A stretch of DNA of 45,368 nucleotides, from positions 127,501-172,868 of the forward strand of contig CAUYUJ010014559.1 of the NCBI GenBank assembly GCA_963575745.1, given 5' to 3'. Positions 19,331-29,800 of the stretch are shown one piece after another. Position 1 is the first letter of the stretch. Each line of letters opens with the position of its first letter. The stretch is from Prorocentrum cordatum (taxonomy: Eukaryota > Sar > Dinophyceae > Prorocentrales > Prorocentraceae). Under the pieces are notes generated by a model. The model searched no databases. It was not told the DNA's origin and saw only the letters and a program-made list of their open reading frames with translations. The position numbers were made by a program, and so were the translations under genes.

Positions 19331-22300
19331 GAGGAGGAGGAAGTGGGGGAGGAGGAGGAGGAGGAGGAGGAGGAGGAGGAGGAGGGGGAGGAAGGTTTAA
19401 GGACGACAGGTGGTAAAAGGGACGCCGAATGCGAGAATGATGGGCTCATCATCCACTCATCGGCTTCTGAATCGGCAACCTATGATGGCGCAGCTCGCCC
19501 TCTGGACTGCCTTGGCAAACGAAAAGCTCTGTGGTGTATTTGCAAGCCTTCGGACGCTCAACCTATGGCCCAGTCCATATCAGACCTGTCCAGCTTCAGC
19601 CCCCGAGCTACGTCAGGCGCGGCGCAATCGATAACATGCCATGGTGCATGCGACCTTAAAGGACGCGATCTATGGAACAACCAATAGAAGGCCGTGGTAG
19701 ATTCGAACGCCGAGTGCGCACCCGATTACACAACCAATAGCAGATTGCTTTAGCTCTGGCTGACATGTCCTATTAGCTCTCCCCGCCGAGGTCGCAATGC
19801 ATGGCGTAACCACAACAACCACCACAACCAACACCAACACCACCACCAACACCGCACCGTTTACGGGGAGATCTCCCCGGGCTCCCCTTGAGGTCAAACT
19901 TGATAACCACAAAATCGTGCCGATGGTGCATCAACCCTAAGCCTCATCCGCCTCCTCCTTGTCGTCATCAGCCGCTCTATTCCTCCGTTTCCGCCCTCAA
20001 ATGTGGTGTCCAATCTTGCGGTGGTCCGTCCTCGTGTTGAAAACACGTCGCCCCGTGTCATCCTTCATTTGCACTACGTGTTTCCATCTTGTTCCTCCCA
20101 CCTCCCCACCTTGCCGTGCTCCTTATCATCCTGGTCCTCTCTTCTCCCCGCCGTGTTTTCCCTCCTCATCCCCACCTTGTCGACGCGTCGACCACGACGT
20201 CGACCACGAGGACGGCGGCGAGACGTACAATAGGACGGAGGAGTAGCGGGGAATTGGCACGACCCACCCACCTCAGCCAGAAGCTCGGTTGAAACCACAT
20301 CGGCGCATCGTTTTTGAATCGACTGCTGAGGAAGCGGTAACTCTTAACCGTGAGAAAATAAATGCTAACCATGAGAAAAAAAAAAACAACAACACGCAAA
20401 CACAACACGCAACAACAACACGTAGGCGTGAGAAAAAAACAACACGTAACAACAATACGTAAAACAAAAAGTAAACACGACACACACGCCACACACAAAT
20501 ACACACACCACACAACACACACAAACACACACACATACGCACAACACACACACATACACACACCACACACAAAAACATAAAAAATACACCCGACTCACAA
20601 AACCACACACACAACACACGCACGCCACATAACTACACACAGCACACACACACGCACAACAGACACAGCACACACACAACACACACACACAACACACAAC
20701 ACACAACACACACACAAGTCACAACACACACACACACACCACACACCACACACAACACACACAACACACACTACACACAACACACAACACACACAACACA
20801 CACGCATACACAACACACAACACACAACACACAACACACACAAGACACACAACACCCACACACACAAACAACACACACGCACACACAGCACACACGCCCA
20901 CAGCACACACGCCCACAACACACAAACCTACAACACACACAGAAACAACACGTAAACTCAACACGTAAACTCAACACGTAAAAACAACACTAAAAACAAC
21001 ACGTACAAACAACACGTAAACGCCCACACACGTGAAAACACACACACCACACACATCACAACCCAACACACACAACACACACCATACACAACACACACAC
21101 ACGCCCGCAACACACACGACACAAAAAAACAACACGTAAAAAAACAACACGTAAAAACAACACGTAAAAACAACACTCAAAAACAACACTCAAACACACC
21201 ACGTAATCACACACACACACACGTAACAAACAACACGTTAAACCACACAACATTCACAACACACACACAACATACACACAACACATACGCCCACAACACA
21301 CACGCACGCAACACACACGACACAAAACCAACACGTAACAACAACACGTAGAAACAATACGTAAAACGACACGTAAAAGCACACACGTAAATCATCATGT
21401 CGATTGCCGTGACGGGAGTGGTTGTACACGCCCGACCATGAGGATGGCGTTGAAGATGACGGTGTTGATGGGAGAGAGCTTGGTACTGCACGTCTCGTTG
21501 CCAGTAGGTCGCCGCCTGAAGCAACAACCTATTAGCAACGGAACGTGCCGCGCCAAGCTCTCCCTCATCATTATGTTGACAGTCGTGCCACGAGTGTGGC
21601 TGGACACACCGATCATGAGGATGGTGGTGAAGATGGCCGTGATGATGGCAGAGAGCTTGGCACGGCATGTTTCGTTGCCAATAGGTCGCCGTTTGAAGAG
21701 GCGACCTCTTAGCAATGAAACGTGCCGCGCCAAGCTCTCCCTCACTATCATGTCGGCAGTCGTGCCAGGAGTGGTTGGACACGCCCGACCATGAGGATGG
21801 CGTTGAAGATGACGGTGTTGATGGGAAAGAGCTTGATACTGCACGTTTCGTAGCCAATAGGTCGCCGCCTGAAGCAACGACGACCTATTAGCAACGAAAC
21901 GTGCCGCGCCAAGCTCTCCCTCATCATTATGTTGGCAGTCGTGCCGGAAGTGGTTGGACACACCGTTCGTGGGGATGGTGGTGTAGATGGTGGTGGTGAA
22001 GGCAGAGAGCTTAGCACGGCACGTTTCGTTGCCAATAGGTCGTCGTTTGAAGCAGCGGCCTCTTCGCAATGAAACGTGCCGCGCCAAGCTCTCCCTCATC
22101 ATCATGTGGGAAGTAGTGACGCGAGTGGTTGGACACACCCGACCATGAGGATGGTGTTGAAGATGACGGTGTTGATGGGAGAGAGCTTGGTACTGCACGT
22201 TTCGTTGCCAATAGGTCGCATCCTGAAGCAATGACCTACTAGCAACGAAAAGTGCCGTGCCAAGCTCTCCCTCATCATTATGTTGACAGTCGTGCCAGGA

Positions 22301-24482
22301 GTGGTTGGACGCACCGATCATGAGGACGGCGGTGAAGATGGTGGTGATGGCAGAGGGCTTGGCACGGCACGTTTCGTTGCCAATAGGTCGTCGTTTGAAG
22401 CAGCGACCTCTTAGCAACGACACGTGCCGCGCCAAGCTATCCCTCATCATCGTGTCGGCAGTCGTGACGGGAGGGGTTGGACACACCCGACCATGAGGAT
22501 GGTGTCGACGATGATTGTATAAGCGGGAGAGAGCGTGGTACCGCACACTGCACGTCTCGTTGTCAATAGGTCGCCGCCACACAACACACAACACACAACA
22601 CAGACAACACAGACACAAAACATAAAAAACACGTAAAACAAAATGTGCAAACACACACACAAAACGTGAACACAACCCACAACACACACCCACAACACAC
22701 ACGCCCACAACACACACGCCCGCAACACACGCACAACACGCTAATACAACACGTAAACACAACACGTAAGACAACAGCACGAATAAACAACACGTAAAAA
22801 CGCACACAACACACAACGCACGCACAACACGACACACACAACACAAACACGACGCGTAAAAACAACACGTTAAAACAACACGTAAAACCAACACGTAAAA
22901 ACAACAGGTAAAAACAACAGGTAAACACGACACGTAACAACAACACGTAAAACAAACACCCACGTAAAACACACACGTAAAAACACACACACAGCACACA
23001 CACACAACACACACACACACACAACACACGCACAACACACGCCCGCAACACACACGCCCTTCTCCAACTCCTCCTCCTCCTTCTCCTCCTGTTGTTTGTG
23101 TGTGTTGTTTGTGCGTGTTGTTTGTGCGTGTTGTTTGTGCGTGTTGTTGTTACATGTTGTTTTTGCGTGTTGATTTTACGTGTTGCTGTTGCGTATTGTT
23201 TTTACGTGTTGTGTTTACGTGTTGTTATTTGCGTGGTGTTTTTACATGTTGTTTTTACGTGTTCTTGCTTTACGTTTTGTTTCGATGCTTTCTTTCGTCA
23301 TTGCTTTTTGTTTGCGTTTGCGTTTGCTGCGTGTTGTTTTTGCGTGTTGTTTTCACGTAGTCCGTCACGCACGCATACGTGTGCTCTGCACCGCCACACC
23401 AGGAGACGCTGATGAAGTGGACGAAGAGCCCGACGGCGATGACGCACCTGCGGGAGGCCAGGCGAGACTGGCCTTCGCTGAAGTCGACATCGTCTTGAGC
23501 GCGGAGTCGCTCCGGGACCGTCGCAAGCTCACGAGGGGCACGGCCTCGCTCAAGCAGCGCGAGACCATGGCCATGATCAGTCGCGCGTCTTTGAGTTTGC
23601 CCGAGAGGGCGAGCAAACACTTCAGTGGCACCAACAAGGGGACCATGATCGGGCAAGTCGTTCTCGGCAAACCTGATGATGAATGGAACGCCACGGTGAA
23701 ATTCAAGCGCCAGCTGTACGGGAAGAAGTTCCGTATTGCGGTGGGTGGAAAGAATCCAGAGGCAGTGGCGCCGCGCTTGGACGGGGACTTCGAGCCAGTA
23801 TTCTGGTGGTCCTTGCCGCGGACCTTCTACGAAGAGTTGCTCCACAGGCGCGGGGGACTAAGGCTTTAATGCGTTGCAAGGTCACTGGCCTTGCGGTCGA
23901 ACCCCACGAGCCTTGCGGTCGAACCTTCGGAAGGTTCAGCCTTGTGGGGGTTGACTCCATGGCTGGCGTACTTGTGATGCCTTTCGCCTTTACCACCCGT
24001 CCAGATATTTCGGCAAGTCCATCGTAGATATGACCCCAGGCGCAGGCTCGTTTGGGGAAGCGTGCCTGTACAATAGGGTTGGCTACTCCTGCGTGGCATT
24101 CCCCGAGGAGCATGCGAAGGGCTTGCAGAGCAGGTTCGAGAAGGCTGTGCTTCGCTTTATGTTTGATGAGAAGTGCACGGCTCTGTTCTCCCCAAAGTGC
24201 GCAGGGGCCCTGAGCAGCAAGGACACTCCGGGGAAAACGCCGAAGAAGCCGCGCGGCAACAAGCGCAGTGCAACAGAGGACGCCCCAGACGGCGATGGCG
24301 ACAAGACGAGTTCGAAGAAAAAGCCCCCGATGAAGAGCACCAAGGGTAAGAAGAAGAAGACAGACCAGGAGGCTGAGGACGAAGGCCCGCCAGAGGAGGA
24401 AGGGGAGGGCGCCGGAGAAGACGGTGGCGTTTCGTCGTGGGCGCTGTCCGATGACAAAGAGGATGGGAACGACAGCGACTAG
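16169..24482 (+). CDS. Six-exon gene with degenerate methyltransferase-like C-terminus
   Basis: Span entry; exons 16169-16390, 16619-18228, 18367-18670, 19071-19113, 23403-23847 and 24005-24482 sum to 3,102 nt, exactly 1,033 codons plus stop. I do not recognise the family. Exon 2 is a long helical region of unknown fold. Near 17995 it carries AIIDLTKED, a SUMO-interaction-like motif. The C-terminus has FEPVFWWSLPRTFYEELLH, then FGKSIVDMTPGAGSFGEACL, which resembles the layout of motif I in beta-class DNA amino-methyltransferases (usually D-P-F-x-G-S-G) but with D-M-T-P-G-A-G-S. A Lys-rich acidic tail (SKKKPPMKSTKGKKKK) follows. It is likely nuclear; enzymatic activity is doubtful. The 4.3-kb intron 5 is filled with satellite. 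Confidence 0.65.
16619..18228 (+). CDS. Exon 2 of the methyltransferase-like gene
   Basis: 537 codons with strong coding character from EPYCGAAFKAAFQRAAATIK to PPKKWSLGP. Acceptor AG 16617-16618 follows a pyrimidine-rich intron. GT donor 18229 is phase 2. Landmarks: FDMSKVLPFYSCGGVLQWVN, FQSIKLAFYHVPTDKVSLLA, ICWMIKGMVDALRMEFLEVG, a coiled-coil-like ILEQLQKERETLAQVD, and AIIDLTKEDLAGREFNEKLE. Confidence 0.75.
18367..18670 (+). CDS. Exon 3 of the methyltransferase-like gene
   Basis: KNGPNLERYVMSDCAPPCKE then GLVLIHYDVKLSGEAATAPR and GDCVLLLDGGR. Acceptor CAG 18364-18366 completes the split codon from exon 2. The 3' end at a GC donor (18671) is the in-frame choice to exon 4 but not the only one. 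Confidence 0.6.
18776..19010. repeat. CTC tract in intron 3
   Basis: CTC/TCC and TGCTGC repeats between exons 3 and 4. Confidence 0.85.
19071..19113 (+). CDS. 43-nt exon 4 (micro-exon)
   Basis: GVHATNVDDIQLLP plus one base of a split Arg codon. Acceptor AG 19069-19070. A GA donor at 19114 joins to 23403 and rebuilds Arg, and the resulting total length is a multiple of three. It is short and flanked by CTC and GAG tracts, so support is only frame logic. Confidence 0.45.
19120..19395. repeat. GAG tract at the start of intron 5
   Basis: GGAGGA repeats, the complement of the CTC tract in the intron just upstream (18776-18870). The two could pair across the micro-exon. Confidence 0.9.
20380..23360. 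repeat. AC-rich satellite switching to GT-rich at ~23,075
   Basis: 20380-21400 and 22575-23065 are irregular CA-type repeats built from ACACACAA and AACAACACGTAAA words. At about 23,066-23,090 a short CTCCTC stretch marks a strand switch, after which (23,091-23,360) the same words appear as TGTTGTTTTTACGTG on the + strand. The whole block lies in intron 5. Cys/Val-rich minus-strand open frames over it have no coding value. Confidence 0.9.
21410..22575. repeat. Higher-order repeat of two ~177-bp monomers
   Basis: Tandem array with period about 354 bp made of alternating monomers A and B. A contains CCCGACCATGAGGATGGCG (starts 21431, 21784, 22138, and a partial at 22485). B contains CCGATCATGAGGATGGTGG or a close variant (about 21608, 21960, 22312). 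Both share AGCTTGG...CACGTTTCGTTGCCAATAGGTCG and GTGCCGCGCCAAGCTCTCCC. It is embedded in the AC-rich satellite. The 552-aa minus-strand frame through it reflects repeats without stops. Confidence 0.85.
23403..23847 (+). CDS. Exon 5 of the methyltransferase-like gene
   Basis: DADEVDEEPDGDDAPAGGQA then FAEVDIVLSAESLRDRRKLT and FEPVFWWSLPRTFYEELLH. Acceptor AG 23401-23402. A GC donor at 23848 (phase 2) joins exon 6 through a split Arg codon. Strong coding composition directly after 3 kb of satellite. Confidence 0.7.
24005..24482 (+). CDS. Exon 6, methyltransferase-like motif and basic tail
   Basis: YFGKSIVDMTPGAGSFGEAC then LYNRVGYSCVAFPEEHAKGL; the Gly-rich turn followed by a helix, strand and acidic end looks like an S-adenosylmethionine-binding motif I/II. 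Then LRFMFDEKCTALFSPKCAGA, a Lys/Pro-rich basic segment and an acidic end DDKEDGNDSD. Stop TAG 24480-24482. Acceptor AG 24003-24004. Confidence 0.7.
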
Positions 24483-25605
24483 CTAGAGCCTGAGCACGGC
24501 GGCAGCATGGCCTTGGCAGTTGAGCCAGCTTTGAAAGCTAGTCTGCTTGAGGGAGGGTGAAGTAAGACGGGAGGACATGAGGGCAGGTCAGAGGGAGGAA
24601 TGGGATGGGCGTTGGAGGCACAGGAGATAGTGAGGTAAGTAGACTGGAAGGCTGAATCCCAGACTGGCATGCTACTTCTTTTGGCGGCAGCTTGGAGCCC
24701 TGGCGTGCGCATCAATGTGCGATCTGTATATATCCGAATGTGTCTGTGCTCGGCTCCCGTGCTGTGCAGTGCGCGTGCCTCTCTCTCTCTCTCCTTTTCA
24801 TGTTCATGCTCTCAGTTGGGCTTGTCTCAATCAACGGTGCATGTGGTTGCGGAAGTCATGCATGCAAGCATGTATGTAATGATTATCGCAACGCTGCTAC
24901 ATTACATTGCGAACCATGCCATGTACTACCTACACAGAGATCGATACAAAGTGTTGTCCACCTTCGTCCACCTTCTTCCAATCCAATATCCTGCTTAAGT
25001 GTTGTGCACAGACGGTCCACGCAGATGTTTTTTTTTTATAAGCCCAGGCTGCTCGGCTGCTAAGGTGGGGGGGATGGGCAGACGCAAGTCGCAGATGCCA
25101 CCCCCCCACGATGGCGGGATGCGCCCATCTTGGAATGTTGTAAGTTGTTCGACGCAACTGTTGGGAAAAGATTATGATGGGGAGATGGGAATCAGAGATC
25201 AGACTCTCTCACGTGGCATTGCAAGGTGCGGAATTGGCTAGATCCTGTGAATCCCGGTTGCGCCCACTTGGTCGCCACGGCTGGGCGTCGCTCGAAACCG
25301 CCGTTGGAGATTCTGCCGCGCAACTGCTGGATATATCACTCTCCCGAGGGGTCCCGCTCGCAGGGGGGCGAGGGTGATGAGGAAAAGCAGAAGCAGGATT
25401 ATCATACAGATTTCGATGAGGAAGTGAATGCTGAGCGCGATGAGGAGAAGGAGAAGGAGGAGGAGGAGGAGGAAGAGAAGGTTGGGGAAAACAAGGAGGA
25501 GGAGCAGGAGGAGGAGGAGGAAGACAATGTGGGCGAATGATGAGAATGACACAACATGTGGGCCATACGCACCCCTAAACACGGCCTCAGCCGACTGAAC
25601 CAACT
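24483..25605. other. Intergenic, no gene seen
   Basis: Only short open frames. It contains a small CT run near 24780-24792, a T run near 25029, and a GAG/GAA tract at about 25380-25530 giving a Glu-rich frame that ends in DNVGE; I do not consider this a gene. Confidence 0.5.
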
Positions 25606-25606
25606 C

Positions 25607-26766
25607 GCTCTCAGCGCTCAGCGACGTCTCCGAGCCGCCAGCCTGGCAGCTCGGAGACGTCGCTGACGCTGAGAGCCCAGCTCGGAGACTCGCTGAGCGC
25701 TGAGAGCCCCCCTCCCGTGCCCCAAACAGCCCCAGCCGCCCTCCTCAGCCTGTGAGCAGGCCCGCTCTCAGCGCTCAGCGACGTCTCCGAGCTGCCAGGC
25801 TGGCAGCTCGGAGACGTCGCTGAGCGCTGAGAGCCCTCCCCCGGACGCCCTCAGACCCGCTCTCAGCACTCAGCGACGTCCTCCCGACGAGTCTGGCTCT
25901 CAGGCTCACGACGTCTCCGAGCTGCCAAGGCTGGCGCTCGGAGAACGTCCGCTTGAGCGCTGAGAGCCCCCTCCCGTGCCCCAAACAGCCCAGCCCCTCC
26001 TCAGGCTGTTGACAGGCCCTTCTCAGCGCTCAGCGACGTCTCCGAGCTGCCAGGCTGCAGCTCGGAGACGTCCTGAGCGCTGAGAGCCCTTCCCCCGGAC
26101 GCCTCAGGACCACCATGGGAGCAGACCCGCCTCAGCGCTCACGAGACGTCTCCGAGCTGCTCTCCAGCGCTCAGCGCCGTCTCCGAGCTGCCAGCCTGGC
26201 AGCTCGGAGACGTCGCTGAGCGCTGAGAGCTCGGAGACGTCGCTGAGCTCTGAGAGCCCCCCGCCCTTGCCCCAAACTGCCCCTGAACACGGCCTCGGCC
26301 GACTGAGCCAGCTCGCTCTCAGCGCTCAGCGACGTCTCCGAGCTGCCAGGCTGGCAGATCGGGGACGTCGCTGAGCGCTGAGAGCCAGCTCGGAGACGTC
26401 GCTGAGCTCTGAGATCCCCCCTCCTTGCCCAAACAGCCCCTCATGCCCCTCACCAGCGCTCAGCGACGTCTCCGAGCTGCCAGGCTGGCAGATCGGGGAC
26501 GTCGCTGAGCGCTGAGAGCCAGCTCGGAGACGTCGCTGAGCTCTGAGAGCCCCCCCCCCCCCCCTTGCCCCAAACAGCCCCTCAGCGCGCCCTTCACTTC
26601 GAAACAGGCCCGCTCTCAGAGCTCAGCGACGTCTCCGAGCTCTGAGAGCCGTCCTGCTCACAGGCTGAGAGCGTGCTGAGGACCATGAGGGCCCTCAGGC
26701 CTTTGAGCCAGCTGGGGTAGCTACCCCAGCTGGCTCACAGCTGGGAGACGTCTCCCAGCTGTGAGC
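25607..26766. repeat. Cluster of long palindromes around GACGTC
   Basis: At least eight hairpin units with arms of the type GCTCTCAGCGCTCAGCGACG/TCTCCGAGCTGCCAG and their complement, at about 25607-25675, 25764-25835, 25858-25967, 26019-26088, 26131-26258, 26310-26415, 26452-26550 and 26611-26649. They are separated by CCCCTCCCGTGCCCCAAACA-type spacers. Two perfect palindromes follow: 26703-26736 (34 bp, centre GTAGCTAC) and 26731-26766 (36 bp, centre GACGTC), which overlap. Several units have scattered single-base gaps. Confidence 0.9.
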
Positions 26767-26768
26767 CA

Positions 26769-26868
26769 NNNNNNNNNNNNNNNNNNNNNNNNNNNNNNNN
26801 NNNNNNNNNNNNNNNNNNNNNNNNNNNNNNNNNNNNNNNNNNNNNNNNNNNNNNNNNNNNNNNNNNNN
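26769..26868. other. Assembly gap (100 N)
   Basis: Exactly 100 unknown bases, the conventional size for a gap of unknown length. It lies between the palindrome cluster and the interior of a reverse transcriptase gene, so the rest of pol and the 3' end of the retrotransposon are missing. Confidence 0.99.
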
Positions 26869-29800
26869 CGCCTTCCCGTAGAAGTGCGCCCTGCTGATGT
26901 CGAAGAAGCCGATCTTGAAGTTGCCCGGCTTCCTGCCCTTCTTGCGAAGCGACTCCTGAATGTGGAGCGGTGGTTCCCGCGTCCACGTGACCCTCAGCGA
27001 GACCAGCGACCGCATGGCCTCCAGAGGAGGCATGGCCGAGAAGACCTCGGACGCCTCCAGCTGCTCGTCAGGGCGCTTCTTCGCCTTGATCTCCTTCACG
27101 ACGAGCCTGCTCCTGTAGTTGGGCCTCTCCGCGTCACCCTTGTTCGTGTCAACCCACTTGAGTGGGATGGGCGGACGCCCAGTCTCGGCGAAAGCCTGAG
27201 ACCTCGGGACGATCTCGATCAGCTCCTGCTTCTTGACCCACTCGCGCTCGACCGCGCGAGCCTGGGCCACAAGGCCCGCCTCCAGGTAGCCGCCATTGAC
27301 GTCGTCCCAGTAACTCGCCCAGTCCCCGGGTGGCACTGCCGCGTCCACAGGGACCGGGCCCGACTGCTGCACCTGGGCGGTGCTGAGCTCCCCCACGTCA
27401 TCCAGCGTGTCCTTGAGCTCCTCCAGCACTGCCTCCACCAACTTCGGTGGATAGACCTTCGCGAACCGCGCGATGCCGCCCACGAGCGTGATGTGGCGAT
27501 GCCATTCCGCGCGGCCGTCCACATTGCTGCAAGTGCCCTGCAGCCTCCGGGCTAAGCCTGGATGGTTGGTGACCCATCCGGTCTCCTTGCGCACGAACTC
27601 CTCCTGGCCACTGCGGGGGTTCGTGAGCTTCATGCCCCACCGACACATGGGGCCTTTGACCGTGAAAACTCCTGGATGCGCGACCAGCTCCTTGACGATG
27701 TCCTCATTCCACGATCGCGCACTCCAGGGATGCTCATGCAGGAAGTACCTGCCTGGCTTCCTGAGCTGACGCCAGTAGGCGTCGACTGCCACCTTCAGGT
27801 GGTGTCTGGCCTCCTCCATCTCGACCGCCTCCTGCTCATCGGTCCTGAACTTGGCGCTCAGGCCCCTCAGCAAGCTGAACTTCTCGCATGGAGGGGACCC
27901 CGTGAGCAGGATGGGATCCATCCGCTCTTGCTGCCTCTCGAGCTCCTTGACATCTTCGGGGCGCCGCAAGTCCCACGGCGTCCCGTCCCCCTTGAGTTCC
28001 TCCAGGTCCGCCGCGAAGCCCGGGCGCAGCTGAAATTCCGCTGCCCGAGCCGAGAACCGATGTGGCGAGTACACCTCGGCCACGTCCACGGCGCCCAGCT
28101 GCAACGCCGATAGGGCGATGCTGTCCACCTCTTCGTCGGCGATGTCCGCGCCGGCGCTGGCCCAATGGCCACTGACCTGTTCGCGAACGAGCGGGAGCAA
28201 CTCCGCCTTCGCTCTCGTCAGCACTCCGAGCTCAACCAGCTCGATCGACGCCACATCGAGGGCGAGCACCCGCATGTGCCTCCCCTCACTGGCGTTCCAC
28301 ACGACTGCCACTCCAGCTGGCAGCTGAGGTCCTTCCGCTGGCGCTGGCTGCGCCGCGAGATCCTCCATGTCCACCTGTACCGGCACGTCTGCCGGCTGTG
28401 GATCACCGCGCTCGAGGGCCTCCGGCACGTCATCCGGGGCCACCTCCGCCAAGCGCTTCAGCCGCGACCTGGACGCGGTCATGTCGACATCCGCGGCGGC
28501 CTCTGCCGCTCGCGCCGCTCCCGAACTGGAGCTCGCTCCTCCTGAAGGAGCCGCCACGCCGAAGCCCGGTGCTACCGGCTGGCTCTCTCGCATGCGCGCC
28601 GCTGTGGCTGCCACGGCTGGCGCTGCTGCCGATCGGGTCGCGGCCGGCGCGGCCGATGCCGCCGCCGCCGCTGCCACCGGCTCGGTGATCCTCCGAGCCG
28701 TCTTCGGCGGAGGGGTCCCTGCCGCGGCCGCTGCCGCTGGTCGGACTCTGGCCTCTTGGCCCTGCCTCCGCTCTCGATACTGGCCGGTCCTCTCCCGGCC
28801 TGCCTCCTCCGCGTCCAGCGCTTCGAAGATCCTCTTGCTGCACGCCGCGTTGTGCGCGTGGCCAGCCAGCACCCGGCCGTGCTTGGCGATCGAGACGCAC
28901 CCTGGGCATCCCGGCGTTGCGCCCAGCCGCTCGATGTCCGCCTTGAGGACGTACATCCTCCTCGGCGCCTGCGGCTGCGGCGGCGCCACCACAATTGGTG
29001 GCGGACCGACCTCTCCAGGTCCGACGATGGCCCGCGGCGCGCTTGCCGCACGCGGAGCCACGTCCCACGGCAGGCCCTTCAGGCCATCCCAGCCCGCCGT
29101 GATCCACTTCTCGCTCTGCGGCAGGCTGCGAAAGCCGACCGCCTTCTTCACGCCGTCGCTCGTGATGACCATCATCGAGCCGTCGCGCGGGTGGTGGCCG
29201 ATGTAGCGGGCCTCCACCATCTGCTCCTCCAGCGCGTTCTTCCTCGCGCGCTCCCCGGCGAACCGCGCCATCAAGCGCTCGCCGAAGAGCGGGACTGGCT
29301 TCCTCCACTGCCGTCCCGCGAGCCGCTGAAGAGCGGTCTTGCCGTCCTGGCCGCGCCGGTATCGGTTGATTACCGATGCGGCGTGCTCCGGCAGGTGCGC
29401 TAGCACCGGGTGCTTGTCCTCCACCTTGACGCCCAGCTTGGACTCCAGGTCCATCTTGAGCGCCCGCACCTGCTTCTTGATCTCGCGCACCGTGACCTCG
29501 ATCTCCCCATTGGCCTGATGATCGGCCGGTGCCGATTCCTGAGGAATGGCCTCGAGGCCAGGAACCTCCTCCACCGCACGCCTCTTGACCAGCAGGATCG
29601 CGGGCTCGCCGTCGGACTTGTTGACGATCTTCCTGTAGCCCAGGATCCGTAAGAAGCGTGCGAAGAACTTGATGGCGTAGGCGTCGTCGCCCTTCTTCTC
29701 CACGAATGTCGCTGCCATCATCTTCGAGCGCCGATCCCTAAGGACCAGCATCGGCATGGTGTCCGCGTCATCCTGGCCCATGAAGGCGTAGTCGGATGAG

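Noticed and set aside
20166-23067. Cys/Val-rich minus-strand frames, up to 552 aa
   Set aside because: They follow CA-type satellite and the 354-bp repeat; composition is explained by the repeat, and the region lies within an intron of a + strand gene.
23880-23945. Possible tRNA from GGTCGAACC motifs
   Set aside because: GCCTTGCGGTCGAACC is only a short direct repeat inside an intron; no acceptor or anticodon stems can be formed.
26761-27555. Plus-strand 264-aa frame crossing the N gap
   Set aside because: It reads through unknown bases and is antisense to reverse transcriptase motifs.
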